A DNA stretch of 64,000 nt from Streptomyces sp. CB00316 (GCF_001905595.1 NZ_LIXI01000001.1:124001-188000); one strand, 5' to 3'. Counted from the first letter of the stretch, positions 36,994-45,740 are shown. Notes: generated from the sequence alone by a model not told the origin. Translations and numbers: made by a program.

Positions 36994-37812
36994 ATGGACT
37001 TGAACCTTCCCGCACAGCAATCCGGTTCGGACTACCGCTTCGAACGTTTCCGCACGCGGTTGCTGATCGACGACATGACGTTCGGCCGCGACGCCCTCGG
37101 CCCCGGCGGCCGTCTGCCGGAGTTCGACCTGCCCACACTCGACGGAGGCCGCTTCACCTCCCGCGCACTCGGCCGACGACCGGTGCTCATGGTCTTCGGA
37201 TCACGAACCTGCCCTGTCACCGAGAGCGCCGTGCCCGTACTCGGACGACTCCACACACGGTTCGGCGAGCAGGTCCGCTTCGTGCTGGTCCACACCCGCG
37301 AGGCGCACCCCGGGCAGGCGATCCGCCAGCCGGCCACCGCCGCCGAGAAGCACCGGCACGCACAGCAGTTGCGCGACCACCACGGCATCCCCTTCGAGGT
37401 CGCGGTCGACGACATCGACGGCACCCTGCACCGCGCCTTCACCCCCAAACCGAACTCCGCCTACCTCATCGACGCGACCGGGACCATCACCTTCCGCGCC
37501 CACTGGGCCAACGACGAGACGGCCCTGCGCCAAGCCCTGGAGCAGGCGGCATCCGGGAACACCGTCCATGGCCGCAGCAGGGCCATGGCGAGGCCGCTGC
37601 TCCGCGCCGTCGGACACCTTCCGGGCATCGTCACCGCGGCCGGAAGCAGGACCGGTCACGACGTCTGGCGCGCCGCACCCCCGCTCGCGATCCTCGGCGC
37701 GCTCTCACGGCTCTTCCCCGGCCTTCCCGCAGACCGGCGAGGCCCCGCCGCCGCGGCCGCCGCCCTGATCGCCTGCGCGGCGGCTGCCGGCCTGGTCGTC
37801 GTACTGGTGTGA
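36994..37812 (+). CDS. Deiodinase-like redoxin with C-terminal membrane helix
   Basis: A 272-residue thioredoxin-fold protein. LPEFDLPTLDGGRF opens an AhpC/TSA-like domain; VLMVFGSRTCPVTESAVPVL holds the active-site Cys where deiodinases have their reactive residue; VHTREAHPGQ matches the deiodinase signature with Glu-Ala-His; NSAYLIDATGTITFRAHWA is the conserved cis-Pro-side strand. A C-terminal hydrophobic helix of about 20 residues suggests membrane attachment with the domain in the cytoplasm. The true substrate is unknown; iodothyronine metabolism is not implied. The operator upstream suggests control by the neighbouring TetR protein. Confidence 0.8.
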   Translation: MDLNLPAQQSGSDYRFERFRTRLLIDDMTFGRDALGPGGRLPEFDLPTLDGGRFTSRALGRRPVLMVFGSRTCPVTESAVPVLGRLHTRFGEQVRFVLVHTREAHPGQAIRQPATAAEKHRHAQQLRDHHGIPFEVAVDDIDGTLHRAFTPKPNSAYLIDATGTITFRAHWANDETALRQALEQAASGNTVHGRSRAMARPLLRAVGHLPGIVTAAGSRTGHDVWRAAPPLAILGALSRLFPGLPADRRGPAAAAAALIACAAAAGLVVVLV

Positions 37813-38147
37813 CGCTACGCCCACGGGGGAGGACGGCGAGGGCGACCACGCCGGAAGGGTTCGACCGGCAGGCGAGCTGACAATGCAGGCCGAGTCGTGG
37901 TGGCGCGGGCCGTTCGCTCCGTTGCCGGTTCTTGCTGGTGCTTTGGCGCAGCGACAACCTCAAGCGCGAGCGGCACGGCACAGGGGTACAAGGCGAACGC
38001 TTGTGCGCGTGGTGGCGAGGGGTTAGATCGAGATAGCGTGACAACGCCATCACCCTAAGTGCGCAACCGTGCGCAGAGGGCGGCCCCCGGAGGTGCGACA
38101 ACACCCACCGAGGGCCTTACACCCCTAGTGGAAAGCACCCACCAGAA
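37813..38147. other. Gene-free stretch of about 335 bases
   Basis: No ORF with a ribosome binding site, RNA gene or strong hairpin is seen between the redoxin gene and the HTH protein gene. A short inverted repeat (GTGCGCAACCGTGCGCA near 38058) is the only visible structure. Confidence 0.5.
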
Positions 38148-39239
38148 ATGCTGCGTCATGCTATCGCGCCCCCTTCGGGCTGGACCAAGGCTCCGCACAC
38201 CGTCGTACGCTCGCGGCGGATGAACAGCGACGCCAAGGTGCTCCTCCTGTACGTCCAGGGCCTCCCGGATTCCGCCACCGACCGCCCGCTCGGCGAACTG
38301 GCCCGGAAGCTCGACATGAAGGGCCGCTCGTACCAGCAGGCCAAGAAGCAGCTGACCGAGCACGGCTACTTCCACGAGTGGCGGTCCCAGGGGGACGGCG
38401 GCCGCTGGACGACGGAACAACTTTTCAGCAATACGCCGCTGACGCGGGACGAGGCCGGGGCGGTACGCGCCAAGCTGTCGCCGGAGGCCGGGCAGTTGGC
38501 GCGGCACGAACAGCAGCCCTGCCCACCGCCTCCGGGTGCGCAGTTCCCGACGGTCGGTGGACCGACCCCTCGGCCGGTCGGTGGCTATGAACCCGAGGAA
38601 GAACACTATGAAGAGACCACACCCCACCCACCCTCCGACCCGAAGCCGAAGCCGAAGCCGAAGCCGAAGCCGCATCCGAAGCCGCATCCGAAGCCGGACC
38701 CGGAATCGGAGGGCGCTCCGGCTCCGGATCCGGAAACGGCTCCCACCCCCAGGCAACTGGCGCGAGCGGAACGGGTGTTGCTCTCCCTGCGCCACTCCCG
38801 CCGCGAACTGCTGCTGGGGGTGGGCGAGGCGCGCGCCCTGGCGGGGAAGGCGGCCGAGTGGCTGGAGCGCGGCGTGACGGAGTCGGATCTACGGCACGCC
38901 CTCCTGGCCGAACGCCCCAAGGAGGGCGTGCACTCGGCGTTCGGCTTCCTGGGCCACCGGCTGACCCACAAGTGCCCGGTGCCTCCCGCCCCCGCAGCGC
39001 CCCCGGAACCGCCGCCCCCGCCGGTCCGCGCCCTGATCGTGTGCGCGGGTACCGACGCCGAGGAGCACCTCTTCCGGCCGCTGGGCGACGAGACGGAGTG
39101 CGCGGAGTGCCGCCGGGCGACGGCGTACGCGAGCTGGATGGTCGACACGGACACGTACGACTTCCCGCCCGACATGACCTGGCGCCAGCGCTTCGTGGCG
39201 GTGGCGAAGGCGGACGCGCTACGGGGCAGGACGGCCTGA
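38148..39239 (+). CDS. HTH-domain protein with Lys-Pro repeat linker
   Basis: A protein of up to 363 residues. The N-terminal part (VLLLYVQGLPDSATDRPLGELARKLDMKGRSYQQAKKQLTEHGYF) is a winged-HTH-like domain of the type common in streptomycete accessory regions. A repeat of Pro, His and Lys (KPKPKPKPKPHPKPHPKP, residues 165-182) encoded by a tandem AAGCCG run separates it from a C-terminal helical domain, and a Cys-containing segment (AECRRA) lies near the end. ATG 38220 is an alternative start. Its 3' end overlaps the convergent nuclease-family gene by 21 bases. The function is not known. Confidence 0.75.
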   Translation: MLRHAIAPPSGWTKAPHTVVRSRRMNSDAKVLLLYVQGLPDSATDRPLGELARKLDMKGRSYQQAKKQLTEHGYFHEWRSQGDGGRWTTEQLFSNTPLTRDEAGAVRAKLSPEAGQLARHEQQPCPPPPGAQFPTVGGPTPRPVGGYEPEEEHYEETTPHPPSDPKPKPKPKPKPHPKPHPKPDPESEGAPAPDPETAPTPRQLARAERVLLSLRHSRRELLLGVGEARALAGKAAEWLERGVTESDLRHALLAERPKEGVHSAFGFLGHRLTHKCPVPPAPAAPPEPPPPPVRALIVCAGTDAEEHLFRPLGDETECAECRRATAYASWMVDTDTYDFPPDMTWRQRFVAVAKADALRGRTA

Positions 39240-40223
39240 GGGCGGGAGCGCGTCCAGGGTGACACGGGCGGCGACGGGCAGGTGGTCGCTGCCGGTGGCG
39301 GGCAGCGTACGGATATGGCTGACGGCGGCGGAACGGGCCAGGACCTGATCGATGCGGGCCAGCGGTAGGGCGGCGGGATAGCTGAAGGCGAACCCGCGCT
39401 CGGCGGCGTTCAACTGCGAGGTCAACGGCTCAAGTCCGCGGTCGTCGACGGTGCTGTTGAGGTCCCCCATGAGGATCACGGTCCGCACCTTCTCGCCCCG
39501 GATGAGATCCCCCAGCCTCCGGGCGCTCTCGTCCCGCGGCGAGGAGGCGAGCCCGCCGGCTCCGACCCGTACGGAGGGCAGGTGGGCGACGTACGCGGCG
39601 ACGTCCCCGTACGGCGCACGCACGACGGCACGCAGTCCGCGACTCCACCCCGCCTCGAACGCGCGAGGTCGGATATCCAACAACTGCTCTTCCGCGATCG
39701 GGTACTTGGACCACAGCCCGACGGTGCCGTAGACGGCGTGATGCGGATAGTCGGCCCCGAGGACGCCCTCGTACACGGCCGAAGCAGGCCCCACCACCTC
39801 CTCCAGCGCGATGAGATCACCCCCGGCCGCGACGAGCACCCGGGCGGTCCCGGCCGGATCGGGGTTCTCATCGCTGACGTTGTGCTGCACGACGACCAGT
39901 TCCCGCGAACCGATGTCGGCACCGGGCCCGGGCAGGAGCAACCCCCCGAAGCCCTGCACCCAGACAGCCACGGGCAGCAGCAGAGCCACCAGGCCGACCC
40001 CGGACCGCCGCACGAGGGCGACGACGAACAACAGGACGACGACGACCCCGCCCCACGGCAGAAAGGATTCGACGAGACTCCCTATCCGCCCAGGGGTGTT
40101 GGGGATCACCCCATGAAGCCCCACCACCCCGGCCACGCCGACGGCGACCCCGGCAACGACCACCCCCCGCCGCCCCTCACCGACGGCCGGGGCTGTCACG
40201 TCACCACCTGCCCGCTTCACCAT
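39219..40223 (-). CDS. Endonuclease/exonuclease/phosphatase family membrane protein
   Basis: A 334-residue protein with three N-terminal hydrophobic segments (residues 20-100) and an EEP catalytic domain facing the outside or inside. EEP signs are VVQHNVSDENPDP (Asn), IALEEVVG (Glu), LPSVRVG-type loop, ILMGDLNSTVDD (DxN) and a C-terminal GSDHLPVAARV (Asp-His). It is complete and resembles streptomycete proteins labelled endonuclease/exonuclease/phosphatase family. The ligand may be a nucleic acid or phospholipid. ATG 40223. Confidence 0.85.
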   Translation of the reverse strand: MVKRAGGDVTAPAVGEGRRGVVVAGVAVGVAGVVGLHGVIPNTPGRIGSLVESFLPWGGVVVVLLFVVALVRRSGVGLVALLLPVAVWVQGFGGLLLPGPGADIGSRELVVVQHNVSDENPDPAGTARVLVAAGGDLIALEEVVGPASAVYEGVLGADYPHHAVYGTVGLWSKYPIAEEQLLDIRPRAFEAGWSRGLRAVVRAPYGDVAAYVAHLPSVRVGAGGLASSPRDESARRLGDLIRGEKVRTVILMGDLNSTVDDRGLEPLTSQLNAAERGFAFSYPAALPLARIDQVLARSAAVSHIRTLPATGSDHLPVAARVTLDALPPSGRPAP

Positions 40224-40431
40224 GTCTTCCCGTCCACTTGGCCCTTGCTACTCAGGACGAGGACGAGTGGCCGAGGGAATCAGGTTCCGGAGTGTCATCG
40301 CGAACTTGGCGCGAAGAGGGCCCGCGTTTGATTTGGCCCGTCGAAGCCGGAGATCATGTCGACTCGGCCCGAAGTACCTGGGGACCGGGGCGCGGGCAAA
40401 CGGGGAAACGGAAACGGGGAGAACTTCGCGG

Positions 40432-40887
40432 ATGGCGTGGGATGAGTGGGAGCAGCTCAAATCTGATGCGGCAGCCAATGGTTCCGCACAAATGCAGCTG
40501 AATCAGACTCATTCAGAGGGCGGAACCCAGACGGGCGCAGCTTCGGGGGACTTGAAATCAGACAAAAAGGCATGGGTGAAGGCGGGTGAGGGCGTCACCG
40601 GCCTGAAGGCCGGCGTTGGTAAGGCGTTGACGAAACTGGCCGACGGGCAGGCGGGACTGGGTGGCACCAGCGGGTCCCGGAGCGCGGCGGCGCAGAAGGA
40701 GCTCTATGACTCCTGGAAGAAGTACGTCAGCGACGTGAGCGGCCGTTGTGGTGCACTGGGCGGGCTGATGCAGAAGGCGGGTCATGATCTGGCGAGGTCC
40801 GATGAGGAGGTCAAGGAAGATCTGGAGAAGCTCAAGATGACCTATAAGGACACCGAGGCTGTCGGCGGCCAAGCGAAGGAGAAGTGA
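40432..40887 (+). CDS. Small WXG-type secreted-like helical protein
   Basis: A 151-residue protein beginning MAWDEWEQLKSDAAANGSAQMQLNQ, the streptomycete family found directly upstream of DUF1023 hydrolases. It has a helical-hairpin layout: one helix around SGDLKSDKKAWVKAGEGVTGLKAGVGKAL, a second around AAAQKELYDSWKKYVSDVSGRCGALGGLMQKAGHDLARSDEEVKEDLEKLK. The WDEW and the spacing resemble ESAT-6-like type VII substrates without an exact WXG at the turn. SD GGGGAG lies about 13 bases upstream. The stop overlaps a possible GTG of the next gene. Confidence 0.75.
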   Translation: MAWDEWEQLKSDAAANGSAQMQLNQTHSEGGTQTGAASGDLKSDKKAWVKAGEGVTGLKAGVGKALTKLADGQAGLGGTSGSRSAAAQKELYDSWKKYVSDVSGRCGALGGLMQKAGHDLARSDEEVKEDLEKLKMTYKDTEAVGGQAKEK

Positions 40888-40895
40888 TTTCGGTC

Positions 40896-42707
40896 ATGGA
40901 TCTGACGACGCTGAGAGCCTTCGAACCCTCGGAGTACGAGGAAGCTGCAGACGGCTACCGGGCCACTGCTGACATGGCCAGTACGGCCAAGGACACGATC
41001 GACAATCAGATCAGCGCCGGAGTCCGCAACCAGTTGGACGGCAAAGCGCAGGAGAGCGCTCAGGGCGCGCTCAAGGACCTGTCGCAGAACTTCCACTACG
41101 TGCAGACCGAGTGTGCCCTGGCGAGCACAGCGCTGCATGGCCTCGCCTTCGACATCGCGGTGGCCAAGCGAAAACTGGAAGCGGCGATCGAGGACGCCAG
41201 AGCCGACGGTTGCACGGTGAACCCGAACGGTTCCGTCTCGTACCCTGCCGGCAAGAAGCCCGACGACGAGAAGCTCGCTGATGGCGGCACGGTGACCGGG
41301 AGCGCCGGAGGCAGCCCGACGTCCGACGCCTTGGAGCGTCAGGCGGTGAACATCCACCCGAACCCGAACTACGGCAGGGCGATGGCATACGCCAACCGGA
41401 TCGCCGACGCTTTGAAGGAAGCCACGGAGGCGGATACGAAGTGGGCGCCGAAACTGCGTGCGCTGAAGGCCGACGACGACCTGACGGTCTCCTATGCGGA
41501 CTGGGCGGACGTGCAGTCGGACACGGGAGGCGTCCGCGAGGCGGGCAAGGACTATCGCGCCTCGCTGCCGGAAGCACCGAAGGACGGCACTCCGAAGGAA
41601 AACGCGTCGTGGTGGAAGGGGCTCAGCCCGGAGGAGCAGTCGGCTTGGCTCTCACTCCAGCCTGAGACCGTGGGGGAGCTTGACGGTCTGCCCTCCTCGG
41701 TTCGTGACGAGGCCAACCGTGTCGTCCTCATGGAGGAGTATGCGCGAGTTCGAATGGAATTGGACACGATCCCTATGCCGCCTGCTCAGGAGTGGACATT
41801 CATCAACGCGGGCGGCCATCCCTCCAAGGTGCGTACCGACGAATGGATGGAGTGGCACAACAAGTACGGTGACCGCTACGAGCGGCTCACCAAGTCCCGT
41901 GTCGGTATGGAGAGCATTCAGGGACGATTCGACCGGACAGGCAAGGAAGGCCTGCCCGAGGCGTACCTGCTGGGTTTCAGCGCGGAAGGGAATGGCCGGG
42001 CGATCGTTGCGAATGGCAATCCGGATACGGCTGATCATCAAGCGGTCTACGTACCTGGTACGACATCGAACCTTGGCAATGTCGGAGGCGACATCGACAG
42101 GATGGCCAATGTGTGGCGTGTGGCCAACGACGAGGCGGATGGTGGCTCGGTTTCCACGATCACCTGGCTCGGGTACGACGCGCCACAGAACATCGTGATG
42201 GACTCGCCGTTCAGCCACTACGCGGATGACGGCGCTCCCGCCTACAACCGCTTCATCGACGGCCTCGACGCCTCTCGTGCGGCTGACTCGGATCCGCACC
42301 GAACGGCGATCGGCCACTCCTACGGCACGACCCTCATCGGGTCTGCTGCTCGGCAGGGCGAACTGAACGTGGACGATGTCATCCTGGCGGGCAGCCCAGG
42401 GGTCCAGGTGAGCAAGGCCGAGCAGTTGGACGTTCCCGAAGGGCACGTTTGGAACCAGGAGGCAGATGGGGACGTGGTGCCGGACATCGGCCGCTGGGGG
42501 CACGGTGGGACGGACTGGGACGGCGCGTGGATCATCCCGAGCGACCCGCTTTTCGGTGCCAACCAGATGCCCACGGACACCGAGGGACACAGTGACTACT
42601 GGAAGGAGGGCACCGACAGCCTGAGGAATCAGGGACTGGTCGTCGCTGGGCGTGGGGATGAAGTCGAACTGAAGCCGGTGCCTCCCGCGTATACAAGGGG
42701 GCGATAG
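40896..42707 (+). CDS. DUF1023 alpha/beta hydrolase with N-terminal helical (type VII-like) domain
   Basis: A 603-residue protein. Residues 1-110 are helical (LRAFEPSEYEEAADGYRATADMASTAKDTIDNQISAGV), similar to WXG100-type export domains. The C-terminal third is the DUF1023 hydrolase: QAVYVPGTTSNLGNVGGDIDRM, TITWLGYDAPQ, RTAIGHSYGTTLIGSAA (nucleophile elbow GHSYG) and GHSDYWKEGTDSLRNQG (His region). ATG 40896 is used; GTG 40884 overlapping the previous stop is possible. It is likely secreted or surface acting, with a lipoprotein gene following. GC is lower than the flanks. Confidence 0.8.
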   Translation: MDLTTLRAFEPSEYEEAADGYRATADMASTAKDTIDNQISAGVRNQLDGKAQESAQGALKDLSQNFHYVQTECALASTALHGLAFDIAVAKRKLEAAIEDARADGCTVNPNGSVSYPAGKKPDDEKLADGGTVTGSAGGSPTSDALERQAVNIHPNPNYGRAMAYANRIADALKEATEADTKWAPKLRALKADDDLTVSYADWADVQSDTGGVREAGKDYRASLPEAPKDGTPKENASWWKGLSPEEQSAWLSLQPETVGELDGLPSSVRDEANRVVLMEEYARVRMELDTIPMPPAQEWTFINAGGHPSKVRTDEWMEWHNKYGDRYERLTKSRVGMESIQGRFDRTGKEGLPEAYLLGFSAEGNGRAIVANGNPDTADHQAVYVPGTTSNLGNVGGDIDRMANVWRVANDEADGGSVSTITWLGYDAPQNIVMDSPFSHYADDGAPAYNRFIDGLDASRAADSDPHRTAIGHSYGTTLIGSAARQGELNVDDVILAGSPGVQVSKAEQLDVPEGHVWNQEADGDVVPDIGRWGHGGTDWDGAWIIPSDPLFGANQMPTDTEGHSDYWKEGTDSLRNQGLVVAGRGDEVELKPVPPAYTRGR

Positions 42708-42820
42708 AGGTGCGTCGCGGAGAGGCGGATCGTGCATGGGATTCCCGGGTGGTCGCCCCGCCGCCCCCGACCGAACTGACCGGATTGTGTTCCGGCCCGA
42801 CCGAACGAGGCTCTTCCACC

Positions 42821-43354
42821 ATGAAGACCGCACTGGGCGCTCAGGCGCTCATCGTGTCTATCGCCCTAACCACCCTTACTGGATGCAGCATGACTGATGC
42901 CCAAGATTCCAACTCTCTCCCCTCGGCGGGCACCAGCACGTCGGAGGAAGCCGCCCGAGCGGTGAAGAAGGTCTCCAGCGAGCTCTACGACCTGATCGGC
43001 ATCAAGGGGAAGGCATCCAACAGCGGAGCCGGCGTCACGGAATGCGGAGGTAAGGACCCGGAAAAGTACTTCCAGATCTTCCATCCCTGGAGCTTCACTC
43101 CAGCGTCGCCCGAACAACTGGGTGAGGTGATGGAGCGACTCAAGGAAGATCTTCCCAAAAACGGCTGGAAGGTCGTCGAGTATGGGCCTGACACCAGCAA
43201 GAACAAGAACGTCAGGCTTACCGCCGACAACGAGAAGGAGCGGCACAGCGTCAAGATTTGGCACTATGCCAAGCGCAATCCGCCGAAGCTGAGCCTGATG
43301 GTGGTGTCTGGCTGCTATCAGGTCCCGGAGGGGGAGAAAATCGACCGATTCTGA
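42821..43354 (+). CDS. Lipoprotein paralogue A
   Basis: A 177-residue lipoprotein: signal peptide with lipobox LTGC (Cys near 22), polar linker, then a small alpha/beta domain containing ELYDLIGIKGKASNSGAGVTEC, HPWSFTPASPEQLGEVMERLKEDLPKNGWKVVEYGPDTSKNKN and a terminal CYQVPEGEKIDRF. The gene follows DUF1023 by 113 bases. It is clearly paralogous to the gene at 44054, with which it shares LKEDLPK-GWKVV-YGP and CYQVPEGEK. Function unknown; proximity suggests an accessory or protective partner of the hydrolase. Confidence 0.78.
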   Translation: MKTALGAQALIVSIALTTLTGCSMTDAQDSNSLPSAGTSTSEEAARAVKKVSSELYDLIGIKGKASNSGAGVTECGGKDPEKYFQIFHPWSFTPASPEQLGEVMERLKEDLPKNGWKVVEYGPDTSKNKNVRLTADNEKERHSVKIWHYAKRNPPKLSLMVVSGCYQVPEGEKIDRF

Positions 43355-43401
43355 GTGGGCGATTCACGATCTTTTGAGGGGTTCCGGCGTCGCCTGAGGG
43401 T

Positions 43402-43690
43402 GTGAGCTGTCACTCTGCTCGACCAGGGCGTCAACCAGGTCGTCACGCACGGGGCCGGACTCGGCATCGACGTCGAGATCGTCCGGCGGAACCCCGAGGA
43501 GACGGGCTACGTGCCGCAGCCGAAGCGGTGGCGGCTGGAACAGACCTTTGGGATCTTGATACTGCACGGGCGCCTGGTCCGTGACAACGAACACCGTCCG
43601 GCCTCCTCCGCCTCGCGCGTCTACGGGGCCATGACCCGGGCCATGCCCGGACGAATCACCGACACGACCACGCTCACCTGGCGTGATCCA
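43402..43690 (+). pseudogene. IS5-type transposase remnant (C-terminal piece)
   Basis: The plus frame reads VEIVRRNPEETGYVPQPKRWRLEQTFGILILHGRLVRDNEHRPASSASRVYGAMTRAM. This is the C-terminal block of IS5-family (DDE) transposases, where the Glu of RRW-E-TFGWL-type motifs completes the triad. The N-terminal catalytic part, terminal repeats and a start codon are missing. It is a decayed mobile element, not a functional transposase. Confidence 0.65.
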
Positions 43691-43719
43691 CAGGCTGCCG
43701 GCGCTGCACCTGAACCCGC

Positions 43720-43920
43720 TCCTTCCCCGACTACCCACGCCTCCACGTCGTCTTCGACGACAACACCGGCCCGCTGAGGGCCCGCGACACCTGCGAGGCG
43801 CTCGACGTCGTGCTCCTGCCCAAGCGCGTCGAACGCCCTCCTGCCAAGACGAAACGCCTGTCACGCTGGGCATCCTCGCTGAAGCCGAATCTGGAACGGT
43901 TCAGTTGCAACGCTGAAGAA
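43720..43920 (+). pseudogene. Short degenerate coding remnant
   Basis: The frame FPDYPRLHVVFDDNTGPLRARDTCEALDVVLLPKR resembles the C-terminal part of a streptomycete plasmid/phage-type replication-relaxation protein, but no intact ORF or start remains. Low confidence. Confidence 0.25.
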
Positions 43921-43929
43921 GCTCAATGG

Positions 43930-44043
43930 ACGTTCGGTGGGGGAGTTGCCATCAACCCCAGCGACGACCATCGTCGCCTGATTCCTCAGGCTGTCCGTGT
44001 CCGGGTCCCAGTATTCGCTATGACCTTCACTGGCCAGTACGGA
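43930..44043 (-). pseudogene. Inverted fragment of a DUF1023 hydrolase C-terminus
   Basis: The minus strand reads VLASEGHSEYWDPDTDSLRNQATMVVAGVDGNSPTERP, closely matching the C-terminus of the intact hydrolase (GHSDYWKEGTDSLRNQGLVVAGRG). No further part of the gene is found. It abuts the second lipoprotein gene in opposite orientation, showing a past rearrangement. Confidence 0.7.
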
Positions 44044-44053
44044 AAGGTAAGAC

Positions 44054-44602
44054 TTGAGGAATAGGATATCCGGCACGGTTCTTCTGGGTGCCGCAACACT
44101 CACCGCACTTACAGGATGCAGCATGACTGACCAGACAGATTCCAGTACCCCGAACCCGGTCGGAACGCGAAGTGTCGATGATGTCGACGCCGAAACGAAG
44201 CGTATTTCCAGTCAGATCCTCGATATCATGGCCGTCAAGGGAAAGATGTCCAAGTCGGGCCCGGGAGTGAGTACGTGCGAGGGTGCGGAGCGAGGCAAAC
44301 TGTTCCTCATGCGGCACCCATGGAGCTTGACCGGACCCTCCGACGCTGAACTCATGAAGGCCATGACCCGCCTCAAGGAAGACCTTCCGAAGCATGGCTG
44401 GAAGGTGGTCGCATATGGGCCGAACAGTTCGAAATCCAAGTCCTTGGAGCTGACTGCGGATCACATCGAGAAGAAATTCGCTGTCAAGGTCGAGTTCTGG
44501 GAGAGGAACAGTGGCGGAGACGCCAACGATCCCACTTTGCTCGTCAACGTGGTCTCCGCCTGTTATCAGGTCCCGGAGGGGGAGAAGGTCGACCGATACT
44601 GA
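44054..44602 (+). CDS. Lipoprotein paralogue B
   Basis: A 182-residue lipoprotein with lipobox LTGC (Cys near 22) and the same domain as the gene at 42821: ISSQILDIMAVKGKMSKSGPGVSTC, RHPWSLTGPSDAELMKAMTRLKEDLPKHGWKVVAYGPNSSKSKS and CYQVPEGEKVDRY. The start is TTG 44054 with SD AAGG about 6 bases upstream. It has lost its own upstream DUF1023 gene, of which only an inverted scrap remains. Function unknown. Confidence 0.75.
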   Translation: MRNRISGTVLLGAATLTALTGCSMTDQTDSSTPNPVGTRSVDDVDAETKRISSQILDIMAVKGKMSKSGPGVSTCEGAERGKLFLMRHPWSLTGPSDAELMKAMTRLKEDLPKHGWKVVAYGPNSSKSKSLELTADHIEKKFAVKVEFWERNSGGDANDPTLLVNVVSACYQVPEGEKVDRY

Positions 44603-44788
44603 GGTCGTCGCGTTCGTTTCGGGCAGTGCGGGGGCGCCGCTGACTTTCGCCCCCGTATCCCGGAATGCCCACCCCCCCAAAAAAGACGGTTGGTTGACAG
44701 GTCAAAGAGTCGGCAGACCGTCTGTGGGTCCAGGCCAGGGGCGGGGCGGGCGCCCCCTGGGCCACGTTCTGTGGGACCGGCCTGGCGG

Positions 44789-45698
44789 TCAGCGACCTTG
44801 GTGTACGTGATCAGGTGGTGTACTCCTTCTCTGAGCTGGCGGCTCGGTGCAGGGATTGCCGAAGTCGTCGACGTCGAGTCCAGCCAGGTGCTCGAGGAGG
44901 GCCTGCCTGACGTCCCGTACGTGCTGGGAGAGCCGCTGTCCTTCGATGTCGGCGGGAGGGATGACTCGTCGGAAGGCGTCCTTCTCGATCACACAGCCGA
45001 CGAGCTTCTCCGCCACCCAGACCGGCGTGCGTTCCCGGATGGCGAACGTCAGGTGGATGCTGCGCACTTCGGAGCCGAGTGCGTGGGGATTGTGGACCCA
45101 CCCCCTCGGCAGGAGCAGGGACTGACCCGGTCCAAGGTCGACCTCCAGGTCTGGTCCCACGGCTTCCCACCGGGGGATGAAGGCGGGGTTCCAGACGCGG
45201 GTACTCCCGCATCGGAGAGGGGAACATCGGGCGCCAGAGCTGCCACCGCTTGGTGCCCGCGATCTGCACGATGACGGCCATCTGCTGGTCCCAGTGGTGG
45301 AGCAGGCCCTGACGGCCGGGTGGGGTCACGAAGGCGTGCAGGTAGTTGCTGTAGCCGGTCTCCCGCTGAATGCCGCGGGAGACGTCCGCCAGGAAGGGGA
45401 CCACCCGCTGGAGGTTGCCGAGCCGGATCGTGTGGCCGTCCTCGTAGAGGCTCCGTAGCTTCGCCGGGTCGGTCCGGCCCGCCGTCCGGTGGCGGTCCGG
45501 GTGCAACGCGGCACCGTCGCTCACGACGGCGATCTCGTCGGCGGGCACGCACCCGGTGCCCAGGCAGTGATCGATGCTCTCCGCATTGATCACCCGGTCC
45601 AGCTCGCCGGCCTCGCGTTCGTACACGTACGGCTCGTCCGGCCATGAGGTCAGGAGCTCCGTCACGCCTGGGGCGGGTAATAGGAGGCGGAGGGACAT
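44789..45698 (-). pseudogene. JmjC/cupin-like oxygenase gene with frameshift
   Basis: The 5' frame runs from ATG 45698 through LLHHWDQQMAVIVQIAGTKRWQLWRPMF, giving the HxD of the Fe(II)/2-oxoglutarate site. The 3' frame resumes about 45200 as RVWNPAFIPRWEAVGPDLEVDLGPGQSLLLPRGWVHNPHALGSEVRSIHLTF, giving the distal His, and stops at 44789. One extra base near 45199-45203 accounts for the shift. The joined protein would be a complete JmjC-domain (cupin-4/ribosomal-oxygenase-like) hydroxylase of about 300 residues. It is the last gene of a four-gene unit. Frameshift or sequencing error not resolved. Confidence 0.75.
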
Positions 45699-45740
45699 GG
45701 GTGTACTTCCTCGCTTCGGTTCACTTTGCTCGCCGATCGG

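Noticed and set aside
38640..38702. Tandem AAGCCG run considered as a CRISPR or satellite array
   Set aside because: It is an in-frame hexamer repeat encoding Lys-Pro, with no spacers or fixed repeat-spacer pattern.
43364..43873. Minus-strand frame of 169 codons over the transposase debris
   Set aside because: Low-complexity Arg/Gly/Ser frame; the opposite strand carries the recognisable transposase block.
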